Shown: positions 32,377 to 43,951 of the stretch, piece by piece | Layout of the letters: every line of letters begins with the position of its first letter | Position numbering within the stretch: the stretch's first letter is position 1 | Source of the DNA: Agapetus fuscipes | Taxonomy: Eukaryota > Arthropoda > Insecta > Trichoptera > Glossosomatidae | Length of the DNA: 64,000 bases | NCBI GenBank assembly: GCA_951799405.1 | Contig: OX637350.1 | Coordinates: forward strand, 7,921,852 to 7,985,851 | Reading direction: 5' to 3' | Translations under genes and position numbers: made by a program | Notes under the pieces: model-generated | Seen by the model: the letters and a program-made list of their open reading frames with translations, nothing else | Told to the model about the DNA's origin: nothing | The model's database searches: none

Positions 32377-32628
32377 TTGACTTAGAGGTTGGTGTATGAG
32401 GCTGACCACCCATACTGTAAAAAGATGGTTCACTTTGCCAATGTCACCCCTGTTTCAGAGAAGGTCGGCAAGAGTTGCAGGGCTTATGTTCATTTGAGAT
32501 TGGGTTTTTATATTGTAGGTCCACATGCGGCATGTGTCAGCGCAAACTTATATGTCTCTGCTTGTGGGAATGCATTTAATATGAATCTCAAATGATATAT
32601 ATCTTTGCAACTTAGATTTAGATGTCAG
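32377..32628 (+). repeat. RTE-tail repeat copy
   Basis: TTGACTTAGAGGTTGGT to CTTTGCAACTTAGATTTAG with every block present. Confidence 0.8.
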
Positions 32629-33427
32629 AATTTTATCAGCCATTTTGTAGGAGAGCAGAAAGGAAAAAAAATACATTAGAAAACAAATTGAGTGTCCATA
32701 TACAGTTTTCTTTTTAATTAAATAATTGCTTCTATGTGAATAACCTATAAGCTGTGATAATCTATGAGATCATAAAAAATACTATGTAAAGTTATACAGT
32801 AAAATATTTATACGTAAAAAGAGAAAAATATAATAAGTACAAATGAAGTCTGAACATCAAAGATGTGGCTGGTTCTTAGCTATCAGTAAGAAATATTAGT
32901 CAGTTATTTGGTGCTATTTGCCGGTGGAGTGACATCACATTTTTTTTGTCTTGACTCTATTGTAGTGTGATTTATTTTGGTGAATAGAATGTCATGGAAA
33001 ATCAATGAGAAATTTCCTTCTAATTACTCACAATGAGATATCTATCCTCAAGAATATTTATTTCTGCTTCATAAAAAAAGACAGAATATTACGCCTGTTA
33101 TTGTGAAAGTGTTACATAGATATGTTAAATAGTCGCTGGGATGGTCGAGCAGATAAGACGTTGGCACTCGAATTTGTGCGTTATTGATTCTACCGCTGGT
33201 TCGAACACCGCATGCGACATGTCCAATTGACTATAAATTCTATCTGGTTCAACAAATGTCATTGGGTGATTATTAATTAATAATTCATAATTTTAATACA
33301 TGTTTTTAACCAGGCAAAATGGGTTGTTGAATTGCATTCCTCTTCACAAATCTATTTAAAAAAAAAGATAAAACAATTATTTTTCTGTACAAACTGAGGA
33401 AATAAACAAAAAGTAAGGATGAGATTC
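32629..33427. other. 3' flank of the Merlin-derived gene; no gene recognised
   Basis: AT-rich. Contains a decayed tRNA-like stretch near 33130-33220 (GCTGGGATGGTCGAGCAGAT ... GGTTCGAACACC). No canonical AATAAA for the minus-strand gene within about 100 bases of its stop. Confidence 0.35.
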
Positions 33428-36400
33428 TCAGTGGTGCCTTGTCCTATTGCTTTTGGATGGAGTGTATGTGTGGTCCTGTGCCGCTATGAGGTGTACCATC
33501 GCCTGGAAGGGGTCCTCCCTCTCCTGCTGGTGTCTCCAAACAGAGCAACTTAGATACGTCTGCATCTTGTTCTTCTGCAAGTCCTGCGCAGCTTCACACA
33601 GCGTTATGGCATGCTTCCATATCCCCTTGGTCACTGTAAACACAAAGTAAATCTTAAACGCTCGTCGAGGTCATCATTTCACATTTTATTATTGTTTTTT
33701 GATAAGTGTTGTTTTTGCCAAAGTAAGTACAGGAGAGTGTCCCCAATCCTCGCCCCTTCTCTATGGTAAATGAAGCAATACGGTTGAAGAATGTTTCTCA
33801 AAAAATCAATGGCGATTTCAGAAGCAAGTGAGCTTTAAATAAGGACACTAGCCAACTACTACATTTGGCAGACTGGAAAGCCGCAGTGGTAGACAGGAGG
33901 AGTTGGTGGTGAAGGCTAATGGAGGCCAAGGGGAGATATGAGCTGTAGGGCCATCCAAGAAGAAGTGAGCTTTAAATACTGTGAGCTGAAAGCAACAAAT
34001 GTGATAGCCACAACATTATGTTTCTTTATAGACTGAAGGACTGTACTCTCCATATAAATACAAACATCTTAAGTAGAAGAGTTATGCAGACTTCTGATTT
34101 TAATAAACCTTACTTGTAAGGTGTAGTTTTTGATACATAGATCAAAAGTGTGATTTACGCGGTCTGAAAAAGAGATATTTTCTTACAATAAGTCATCAAC
34201 GCTAAACTAAATAATGATGGATCTGGCACATGTAAAAGAAGATACAGAATTCGGGTATTAAGACAAAATTCAACTTGATTAGATGGTCTTTAACAGCCAA
34301 GGTAATCAGAGAATATAAATCATTGGAATTATCAATTTCTTTACTTACAAAATGTTTGCATGTCCTTATTGCATTGGCTGGTAAGCTGGTTGATGGTGGT
34401 GACTGTCTGGAACAAGCTGGTGCCCTGTAGAGTCTCTAAGGAAGAAGACAAATGCTCTCCTCCTCCCAGAGCACAGTAACCTCCGGGCAGGCACATCTTC
34501 TCCAGAACATGGAGCACTTCTTCATTTAGAGGTAACTAAAACATAGGAACATCTCTTCATTTTAAAACCTGATGGAAAATATGGTTTTAGAACGTTTAAT
34601 ATATTATTTGGAAAAGATTTTTGATCTACACGTTGGAGTAAATTAAATAAAATTGCTTACTTTCTTGATTTTGGTGTTGTTATTTTCTGTTGGTACATTG
34701 GTATAGCCGGTAATCACATGTAACCAATATTGCGTCGGGATTTTCTGTGAACAAAATAAAGTTGTATTATTAAATGCAATACACAATAAAACAAAATTGA
34801 AATGAAAATAAGCAGGTAAAATGATTGTTTTTAACTGCTTGTGTTAAATGTTGTGTTTTTTTTTGGTAATAATTAATTTTGATAAAGTAAAAAGAGAGTT
34901 TTGACAGAATTTTTTAAGTAAATCTTGATTTCTTACTCTAGTGTCAGCTAGACAGAGTATTCTGACGTGACTCTTGTTGCTGTCATCGCTTTTAGAGCTA
35001 TCCGGGTACAGCTCCCTCACTATGTCAGGATATAGCTCAACTAGCAGAACGTTGCCAGGCCCGCCCAGCTGAGGGAGAGGCCGGCCACAGACCACCCGCT
35101 CAATCTTGTCATATATTGTGCTGATTATCTGCTTCTTTATTCCTGGAAAATGTACAAATGTAATGAGGTCCGCACGTGAATTGTATTGTGTCATCACCCG
35201 GCTGGGTTGCTAGGAAAAAGGTATACAAATATATTGTTATACGCTGCTAAGGACAACAGTCTCATACAAGACTGATGTTTGTTCGCTGAGAAAAAATGTC
35301 CGGACCTTACTGATAAAATAAAGATTTGTAAATGAAAATGTTAAGATAATATGTAGGACTAAAACATAACTATTTAAAATACAGATTTACAAAATAGGGT
35401 GCCAAAGTGACGTGTGTGGTTAGACGCTGATGCTGTAAAATAAGAAGACCCTGATTATTCTTGAGGTGTGATACACACAAAAACAGCGCTCACCAAATAA
35501 ATCATCCTAATATTATTATTATTATTATGGGGAATACAAATTTTATTTAACTATGGGTGACGTAACATAGCTGAGGGATATTTTGTATGTTTGGAGTTTT
35601 TTTCCTCAGTTTATTTGTGCCGAATCATTAGTTCCAAAAAACATTTAACTAAAGTTAAAATATTTGTTTGAAAATAAACATAATGATTCTGAATGTAAGG
35701 AAGACTGGTAAGATGTAAAAGATTATGTTTCAGTAGATTCAAGTAAAATCTAAGTCCTAAATATTTACCTTGTAGTTGCATCCCTTGAATAAGCAGCTAG
35801 CATGAAATTCAATAAAATAGTTAAGGTTGTTACATTGTGGAATTCATATAGTAATATTAGTAAAAGTATTAGAATGCCCTTTTCACTACAAACAAATTCA
35901 GCTCGGTTTATAAATGCAAATGCTGAACAAATCCCATACATTTTGTGATTTTTTTTTGTGCTTCTTGACAAATAGGTTGGTAAGAGGCTGACCTCCCATG
36001 CTGTAAAAACTCGGTTCACTTTTGCAAATGCTACCCCGTTATAGCTTTGCAACTTAAGATTATAGTTTATATAGAAACCATAGAAAAAATGGGCAGAATT
36101 TGTTTAGTGTGAAAAGAGTGAAAGGAATAATGCATAATTATAAAAAAAAACAGAATAATACTCACCTAAAACAGATGATATATTGTTAATTTCCACATCC
36201 TCACACCAAGCGAGGATAACCTTGAAAGCGGCAGACAGCGTGCAGTAGACATTCTTGAAAAAAGAGTTTTCCCTAATGGGAACCTTCTGATTGCAGTTGT
36301 TGCACTGCCACTGATATTTGTCCACCACCCTACAGGACGCCCACTGCATGCTGCACCCGCTGTTCTCCTTGGAACACTTCACCGCTGAAGGTATCAAGTT

Positions 36401-36857
36401 TGATTCCTTCATCCATTCCAAGAGCTCCTTTTCGTGGCCTGACTTCAAAATGGGTCGCATGACTAGATTGAAGAAACCTTCATTCCTGGAAAATAATTTA
36501 AAATCACATTCAATCCTACTAGAATCTGCATATTTGTTGTGACATCGCACGGCGGTGTTGCTAGGGCAAAACCTAACAAATATTTCGTAATTGGTTGCTA
36601 AGAACTCGAGTTATGAAGACAAGACTCGAGTTAGATACACCCGCCCAGAAAAATTCAAATTTGGAACATTCATTCTGAAAACGTTCCGAGTACATAGATA
36701 GTAGATAGAAGTGGAAGGGTAATGCAACAAGTACATAGGTAGGTAAAAAAAAACCTTACCTCGAAATCTCATCAAAAAGCGTCGACTCTTTGTTTACATC
36801 CGGAACAATCTTATTTTCTGTATTATCACTCTCAATGGTAGTAGAATCGGCTTCCAT
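33428..36857 (-). CDS. Domesticated Merlin/IS1016-type (ISXO2-like) transposase-derived protein, six exons
   Basis: Exons 36857-36760, 36485-36166, 35142-34937, 34744-34661, 34535-34349 and 33633-33428 have GT/AG ends and join in phase into 366 codons plus TGA; an in-frame TAG lies just upstream of the ATG. Residues 1-33 are a new acidic leader. 50-70 (HEKELLEWMKESNLIP...KC) and the zinc ribbon Cys70, Cys77, Cys94-x2-Cys97 match the ISXO2-like N-terminal domain, followed by VPIRENSFF, the WCEDVEINNISSVLGI helix-turn-helix-like part and the LGGPGNVLLVEL entry to the DDE domain (165-176). The C-terminus keeps GIWKHA and MQTYLSCSVWRHQQERED, like the family's W-R-H and YL..F.WR blocks. But VEID is VELY (Tyr177), the second Asp region reads CALGG, and the E before W304 is Lys. 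So catalysis is probably lost while DNA or protein binding may remain. Introns hold MITE, SINE and LINE debris. No terminal inverted repeats were seen around it. Confidence 0.8.
35170..35310. mobile_element. Half of a foldback MITE (11117 family) in intron 2
   Basis: ATTGTGTCATCACCCGGCTG, GACAACAGTCTCATACAAG and TTTGTTCGCTGAGAAAAAA blocks; right half missing. Ends about 30 bp from the exon-3 acceptor of the Merlin-derived gene. Confidence 0.65.
35460..35517 (+). mobile_element. SINE-B tail fragment in intron 2
   Basis: CTTGAGGTGTGATACACAC to AATCATCCTAATATTATT then (ATT)n. Gives the uninterrupted tail sequence against which the 22338/30040 split can be read. Confidence 0.75.
35968..36068 (+). 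repeat. RTE-tail repeat, heavily deleted, in intron 2
   Basis: CTTGACAAATAGGTTGGTAA, GGTTCACTTTTGCAAATG and AGCTTTGCAACTTAAGATTA; centre missing. Confidence 0.65.
36530..36680. mobile_element. Decayed foldback MITE (11117 family) in intron 1
   Basis: GTTGTGACATCGCACGGCGG, GTTGCTAGGGCAAAACC and CGCCCAGAAAAATTC blocks. Confidence 0.45.
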
Positions 36858-37741
36858 GGCGTTTCCCTATGTTTCCGGCTTGGTTTTATTCATGGAATTA
36901 GCTTTCATTGTTCGTCAATTTGTGGAATTCTCCCTTCCCCTCTTCATCAATTAAAAATAACATAAAAGTGACAGCTAGAATTATTGACATGCAGGCTGTA
37001 AAAACATTGGTTTATGGCTGTAAAGTGCGAGTTTATGCGGCGTGTTTCAAATACCTACCGCGTGGCGTGATGGGAAATCATCTATGCTCTATGGTCTAAA
37101 AGTTTACAGCGGGAATTTCAAAATTTCACATGAATAGGAAATAATATTGAACTTTATTTCTGCAGGCCTTGTTTATTTTCAGATAAAATCATTGTAAAAA
37201 TTACGAATATTGAATGGATAACCACTGAAATTATAATTTTCCATGCTATTTGAACGGTTTCAAGTCTTATTTGCCGACATTTCTAAAAAACAAAGTATCT
37301 ACTACTACTTTCCTAATCTGACATGGACAAAGGATGCGGGTTGTTACTTGTTATGTATTTATTTATTTATTTCAACGACACATTGTGCCTTTTACATACA
37401 TGCTTAAAAAAAACCTTGAAAACAAAGAAGAGAAAAAACAAAAGTAAATAAACAAGCAAAAAAAAAGGAAACACAAATATACATGAGAGCTACAATTAAA
37501 ATTAGTTGATAAATTAGTGGTTCATTATAATTACTCATGGCCATTATCCTAACATTTTAAAATATAAAACCTTGTTCTTGTTGTTAAGTAAGTAAATGAT
37601 TGATTCGAATTATATTTATATTTTATTTATGGTTTTCTTTGTGGATCATCTTTTTTTTTTTTTTTTTTTTTTTTTATTTCATAATATTTTACAATTTTAT
37701 TCTAAGATATTTACTATTTATCATATTATGTTTACATTTAT
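36858..37741. other. Upstream flank of the Merlin-derived gene; no gene recognised
   Basis: The first ~200 bases probably hold promoter and 5' UTR of the minus-strand gene. The remainder is AT-rich, with a poly-T run at 37651-37675. Confidence 0.35.
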
Positions 37742-38225
37742 TTCTAACCCTCATGCGAAAGCAGATGCTTGTGTGCATTAAGGGCGAGAGCTTAACTACT
37801 TATATTTAACATTCCATTAACTAATACATTTTTTACCAAATTTAACATAACTATTTTAACTATTTAATTATTAAATATATTTATCTTATGTATCTTAACT
37901 ATTTTGATTATTTACTAATTCAATTTATTTTTTATTTTTTTTATTCAATTTAAAATTAGGTTACATTAAATATTTACATTTTTTTTTTTTTTTTTTTATA
38001 TATTGTTATTAGAATCTAACCCTCAGGCGAAAGTGAATGCTTGTGTGCCTTGAGGGCGAGAGCTTAAATATTTTATTTTTCATTTACATAACTATTTTTT
38101 TTATAAAGGTATAATATGTCTTATTCTATTTATTAACTATTAACTTACATAACTATTAATTTACATAACTATTTTTTTTATAAACGTATAATATGTCTTA
38201 TTCTATTTATTAACTATTAACAACT
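37742..38225. repeat. Low-complexity block with internal duplications
   Basis: TCTAACCCTCATGCGAAAG...GGGCGAGAGCTTAA at 37743-37796 recurs at 38016-38070, and ACATAACTATTTTTTTTATA...AACTATTAAC at about 38087 is duplicated in tandem at about 38163. Poly-T runs separate them. Confidence 0.6.
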
Positions 38226-38339
38226 TTATTAATTATTATCAACTTTATTATTCTATCATATGTATTACATATTACTATATTATCTATACTATGCATACCA
38301 TTATATCACTATATTTAACTATAACTACTTTAATTATGA

Positions 38340-38724
38340 ACTAATAACTATAAAATTATTTTAGCTCATTTAATTTTATTTTTTTTAGCAACTTTTTGAA
38401 GTTTTCAGGGCCTTTAGCACTTCTACACTCAATTGGAAGCGCGTTAAAAATTTCTACTGCCTGGTATTGGTAATTTTGTTGACCTATTGATTTTTTACAC
38501 TTTTTTATTGGTAGCATGAATTTTCTTCGTGAACTCATATTCGCCTCCAATTGATTATTATTTATAATGTTTTCTTTAAATATTTGTAACAGTGAATTGT
38601 ATTTGTACAAGTCTTCTATTGTTTTGACCCCAAATTCTTCAAAAAGTTGTTTAGTTGGATATATGTAAGGTTTGCTAGATATTATTTTTATTATTAATTT
38701 TTGGGCAACCAACAGCGGCCTCAT
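38340..38724 (-). mobile_element. LINE RT C-terminal fragment
   Basis: Open frame with RPLLVAQKLIIKIISSKP, LFEEFGVKTIEDLYKY and YQAVEIFNALPIECR, similar in layout to the C-terminus of the LINE at 38966-42600. The 5' side is broken by a foldback fragment at 38745. Confidence 0.6.
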
Positions 38725-38744
38725 CCAAAGTATTATAGTATATT

Positions 38745-38870
38745 TTTTATGGTTTGTGTATTAACACTGTGAAAATTCATGTTTTTTAGTTTGTTATTCA
38801 ATCAACAACACTTTTTACTTTAAAACACTGTTTTTATATATTTTATTGTATGTTTATCTTTACTACCAGC
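38745..38870. repeat. Foldback-family fragment (AAACACTGTTT type)
   Basis: GTATTAACACTGTGAAAATT and TTTAAAACACTGTTTTTATA match one arm of the foldbacks at 40592, 53706 and 59692. Confidence 0.55.
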
Positions 38871-38961
38871 TGGTTATTCTTCAAAGCTAAAACTGAATTA
38901 GTGCATATTCATTGATTTGAGAAATCGTGGAGCTTTAGATACATAAAAATGTCAAACAACT

Positions 38962-38995
<34 letters not shown>

Positions 38996-40479
38996 TTAAA
39001 TAATATAAACAAGTTTACATTTCCCAGGAGTTACATAAACTCATTTGGGACTTAGTACTTATACTCTTACACAATACTTAAAACTAGCCATACAATATAA
39101 TTTAAAAAATATTAATAAAATAACAATTACTGAAGCAAACAAAGACAGAAGAGAATTAGCGTCTCATACCCAAAATAAAACAAAATCATCACACTGGTAC
39201 AGCATCATTGTAAAAAGACTCTAAGAAATAAGACTTTATTGCATCATTTTGTTGTTTATTTTTCATATCCCTCTTTATTTTTATCGGAAGTCCATTGTAT
39301 AGGGACTGTGCAACATTTGAAAGAGACCTCCTTCCAAACTTTGTCGATCGAAAACCTTTAATATGTAGATTTTCTGAGCTTCGAGTATTATAATTATGAA
39401 AATCATTATTATAATGGTACTCTAAATTTGTGTGAATTGAGGATTTTAGAATTTTAATAATGGTGACAGTGATGTCGTACAATGGTAGGACCTTGAATGG
39501 AAGAACATTGCTCTGTCGATAAATGTCCTTCACGCATGTATCCCATGGTATGCCAAGAATGTTCCTCAAAGCTCTGTTTTGCACAACTTGCAGCTCCGAT
39601 ATTTGTTTTTTGGTGGCAACCCCCCATATGCAAGTAAGATACGAAAGGTGGGAATGGATCATGGCATAGTAAATAGCGAGTAATGTTGACTTTGGAAGTA
39701 AATCCCTTAGTCTGTACAGAACGCCAGTAATTGGCACTATTTTTGATTTAACATGGTCAAATTGGTAATTCCAAGAAAGTTGTGGATCAATATATAAACC
39801 AAGATATCTAACAAAGCTGACTTTATCAATATTATTCGATCCAATAGTAATATTAAAGGACATATTTCTCGATTTTCCAAACAGCATATATGACGTTTTC
39901 TTGACATTCAAACTTAATTTATTTAACCTTAACCAATTAGCAAGATGTGAAACATCTCTTTTCATTAAATTTTCTAGTTCTTCTCTCGTTTGCGAATGAT
40001 AGAAAATTATGGTATCGTCTGCGTATAGTTGGAGGCAGAGGCGGTTTCTATTAACGTGCATCCGTGCAGTGAGCTGCCTAGATTTTGTAATAATTTTAGC
40101 AAAAAAATGTATACACTTTTAATAAAAATATATCGTGTGGAAGATGTGTTAAAAGATCGCTGAAGTAAAAAATCACTAATAATTATACGAAGCGCCTGAT
40201 AAGCGCAAAGGACCGCTGTCATACATAATATTATAGTATAATTATTATACTTCTCGGGGCATATCGCTCAATGCACAGAGATCTTGAAAAACTTCCATAC
40301 ATATTATGAAAAACTGTCGAATCCGTGGCTGTGAGAGAGATAGCAGATCAATCATAGCTTCTGTAACGCGGTAGACAAAGATGGCAAACGCCTTGCTACG
40401 TGCAACACCCAAATATTATGAAATAGTCGACGTGTGTTGAAATTATATGAACAATGAACAATGAAACCATCATAAGTTA

Positions 40480-40892
40480 GACCCTCCGCACACTAGACGA
40501 CAGGCGACAGCGACTTGTCGGCGCGAATCGGCGATCGGCGCGACTCGGCGACAAGTGTGCGGAGCTTTGAACAAAATATATTTTTTTTTTTCGATTGTTA
40601 TATAAATAAATAACACCTTATTAACTTTAAAACACTGTTTATATTTCACAAAAATATCATAAATTTAAAAATTAAATTTTAGATTAACTACTAACGTTTT
40701 CGACCAATATGGTCATGGAAAATACCACTATGGTATGGAAATATAAACAGTGTTTTAAAGTTAATAAGGTGTTATTTATTTATATAACAATCGAAAAACA
40801 TGAATTTTCACAGTGTTAATACACAAACCATAAAAAATATAAAATATATTAAAACTGTCGGCCGCAGCCTGTCGTCTAGTGTGCGGAGGGTC
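40480..40892. mobile_element. PIF/Harbinger-like MITE with TTA target duplication
   Basis: GACCCTCCGCACACTAGACG at the left and its complement CGTCTAGTGTGCGGAGGGTC at the right, about 26 bp of perfect terminal repeat, flanked by TTA (40477-40479, 40893-40895). The left interior has a second GC-rich hairpin (CTTGTCGGCGCG ... CGGCGACAAG). Confidence 0.8.
40592..40793. repeat. Foldback with perfect 55-bp arms
   Basis: 40592-40646 and 40739-40793 are exact reverse complements over 55 bp, with a 92-base spacer containing AACGTTTTCGACC. Lies inside the MITE 40480-40892. Confidence 0.9.
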
Positions 40893-42600
40893 TTACTCTC
40901 CTTAGCATTTTAAAGAAAACATTGGTTATTACAATGTTGATTATAAATAATAATTGCCAAACTGGACTCTGGATGATTCACATCCGTTCAGTTGTTAGTT
41001 GACGTAGAGATATACAGTCATCGGTTGGCCTTTGATTTTGCGGGAATATTTTTTACATTCTTTTAAAAATCATCGTAAATTCATTACAAGATTGTTGTTA
41101 ATTAATTTTCTAACTATGAATTTCAATAATAAAGCAGACGTGGACTTAATAAAAAAAAAATGTTGCAATGTAAAGCTAAATCTAAAACAGTGAATAGGGT
41201 ATTTAAGCATCATGGCTGTGTGGTTGTGAATGGTTTTTTTCTTTCCGTGTCGTATAATTTGTGGTGAAAAATCGTGGAGCGAAGATGTGTCATGAATCTC
41301 GCTCACCTTACTGAGGAAGTTAAACATCATGCACTTTCGTAAACTCACATTGAGCATGTAATGCCTTTAAATTGATTAGGCCAAACAGATCTTCCACAAT
41401 AGCTTGATGTTGGTTATAGAGAATCAATCAAAAATTTCAATGATAAAGTGCATGAGAACAGATTAATTATACCTATCTGGAACAATTTATTTTGTTAAAT
41501 TTTGTGCTGTTGTGCGGATGGATTTCCATTTTAAATAACTGTAAGTACGCGCTTAAATACATATATTTGTTATGCAAAATAACGGGTGTAGGTATGTACT
41601 CGTGTATAGCTTAATAAAACATTATATATGTACGTATTTCTTACAATTTCCATTCAAATCAAATTGGAAAATAAAAGAAAAACTATAATTGCAGAAATTA
41701 TGAACTGCCAAAAGTTTTATTGACGAGCCGCCTCTGGTTGGAGGGTACCTCGAATATCCCATGTAGTTATATCATTGATATAAACAAGGAAAAGAAGAGG
41801 CCCGAGAATAGAACCTTGGGGTACACCACATTGTATTTTAGTGAATTCGCTGGAAAATTTCCCAATTTGAACTGCACAGGATCTATTTGTAAGATAATTG
41901 GTAAACAGTTTTAATGGAGTTCCTTTGATTCCCAAATGTTCCAATTTATTCAGCAGAATTTTGTGGTCGACCGTATCAAAGGCTTTCTGTAAATCTACAA
42001 AAATGCCTGCGACATATTGGCCATCATCTAATTTTTTTTGTAAATTCGATATGAAATCAAAGACTGCACATTTTGTGTTAGAATGCTTTCGAAATCCATA
42101 CTGTTGTGGTGCAAGAATCTTGTTAGAAATGAGATATTCGGTGAATCTATCTTTGATGACATGTTCAAATATTTTTGAAAATATTGAAAGTATCGAGATT
42201 GGTCGATAGTTGGAAACATTTTTTTTACAGTTGCCTTTATAAATCGGGACTATTTTTGCTATCTTAAGCTGATCTGGAAATATACCACTTGACAGTGAAT
42301 CGTTTATTAAAAGTACAAGGTGATCAGCTAACTGATCCTGACAGATTTGGACAAGCGCAGGCGTGATACAATCAACACCAGGAGCTGATCTCTTCTTAAG
42401 ATTTGAAATAATAAGCAAGATTTCCGATTTACTTGTTTTAGGCAAACTAAAAAAACAATTTGCTCTGGGTACAGTTCTAATTGTGCATGTGTCACCTGAA
42501 AGTGATTGAATTCTATCTGCCAACGAAATACCAACTGAGGCAAAAAAATTCTTTGATTCTTTAGTGAGACGATATCAACTGTTGATCTCTTTGATAAGCT

Positions 42601-43642
42601 TGAAATAAGCAAGCGAGCCCTCTGTTGTGAAGGAATAACAAATTAAAACTCTTCGACCATGACGTGGAATATCAATCCTGCACTCGTTAAACACGCCCCC
42701 AACCAATCACAGTGAGAGAAAGGCGCTGAGCAAGAGAAAGTACTTAAATAGAATCTCGATCGCATTATCAAGCAGTCTGTGCCGGTATGTCAAGCGAGTA
42801 GGCGGTCGATTTTGTAAATTTAAAGTTCGCGGATAAATGTAAAAAAATTCAATAGGTTTTTTGAAATGTTGAAAAGTGTAAACAATTAAAAAATTTAAAT
42901 GAACAAATATGAACTAAACTTAATATACCTCGCTTTACCATTTAATAAAATAATTTTACGGAACGTAATCACAACAAAATATGAATGAGTTGTATGTCAA
43001 CAAAGGCGGCAATTTAGTTTTTTTTTATTCAAATAAAATAAAATATACAGGAATAAACGTTTTTTTTCATTATTTCTGTAGTAGAGTGCAAGCACTCTCC
43101 CAACTTAGCTATCAGCCGGACTTAATTTTGAAAAAAAAAATAGTTTTCCGCCATTGATTATAATCATTTAAATAATTATTTAACTATTCAAATATATCAC
43201 GTTTGTGTTTTTAAAATACGTGTTGCATTAAAAAAAAACAGTGAGCAGTGTACCGTTTTCTTCTGCATTTAACTGAGCACCATCATGAGAAAGCCTGCAA
43301 AAAATGCGATATTAATATTTTTTCTATTAGAATAACACGTAGGGCTATAAAATATTTAATACTCTTTGTAAATCAAAGTGATGGAAAATTAGGTGTGCTT
43401 AAAAATATTTTCAATAGATTACTTGAAATAAAATAAAGTGCCATGTGAAAGCCAAGATAGGAGCAGCAGCCGGAAGCTTGCGCTAACACATGTAAATTAT
43501 TATTTAATAATACTCGCGTAAAGTATATAGTGTCTTCCAGGCGCAGTTTCAGAATAATGTGAGTCATTTTGAATTTATAAAATGTTTTTATGACATTTAA
43601 TTTATTGCATTTTATTACGTGTGGATATATATATTTTATGAA
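42601..43642. other. No gene recognised
   Basis: AT-rich. AGTGCAAGCACTCTCCCAAC around 43085 resembles a decayed SINE-A head. No exon seen. Confidence 0.35.
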
Positions 43643-43920
43643 GGTTTTGTTAAGGAATTCTATGTGGGAGGCTCCCCACTTCTTGAAAGGCTTGGAGGTC
43701 TATGCCCCCTGGAAGGGTTTCGCAAAGGTGTTGCTTGAATTGTTGCTTCTGTCGTGAGGCGCTGCAATGAAGTGGCGATTGATGTTGGTTTTGAATAAAA
43801 CCGGATCATATTGAAGGCAACACAGACACTGGTAGATCATTCCATAAACGGGCAGTTAAGGGAAAGGAATGAGTCATGAAAAACAAGTTTTCATAGTTTT
43901 GAGGTGTGTCTGTGTTTTGA
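43643..43920 (-). mobile_element. LINE-J 3' end
   Basis: Minus-strand translation pieces (ARLWNDLP-like, NPVLFKTNINRHFIAAPH-like) and the block GGGAGCCTCCCACATAGAATT match the end of 47866-48370. Confidence 0.65.
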
Positions 43921-43951
43921 GAAAAAATGTAAAGAAGGCTTTAAATAGGTA

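Larger units (their letters stand above)
40036..41736. mobile_element. hAT-like non-autonomous element with 8-bp target duplication
   Basis: Ends CAGAGGCGG... and ...CCGCCTCTG are inverted. GTTGGAGG flanks it exactly on both sides (40028-40035 and 41737-41744), the 8-bp duplication expected of hAT. No transposase frame. It carries a nested MITE at 40480-40892. The right end matches the element end at 11740. Confidence 0.85.
38966..42600 (-). mobile_element. Non-LTR retrotransposon (Jockey/CR1-group) split by a DNA transposon
   Basis: The RT N-terminal half is at 42570-41745 (SAPGVDCITPALV, YRPISILSIFSKIFE, DLQKAFDTVDH, GVPQGSILGPLLF) and the half with the catalytic YADD box is at 40028-39189 (YADDTIIFY, LSLNVKKTSYMLFG, VRYLGLYID, HSHLSYLTCIWG). 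A 1.7-kb insertion at 40036-41736 separates them; removing it and one 8-bp duplication restores the frame. A ~30-nt poly(A) tail is at 38966-38995 (T on the plus strand). The endonuclease region is absent or unrecognisable, and the 5' limit near 42600 is approximate. Confidence 0.8.

Noticed and set aside
33845..33960. Possible LINE C-terminus in intron 5 of the Merlin-like gene (KAAVVDRRSWW, EAKGRYEL)
   Set aside because: Pattern is suggestive of LINE debris but too short and interrupted to list as an element.
37596..37809. Hydrophobic Phe-rich frames
   Set aside because: Translations of a poly-T run.
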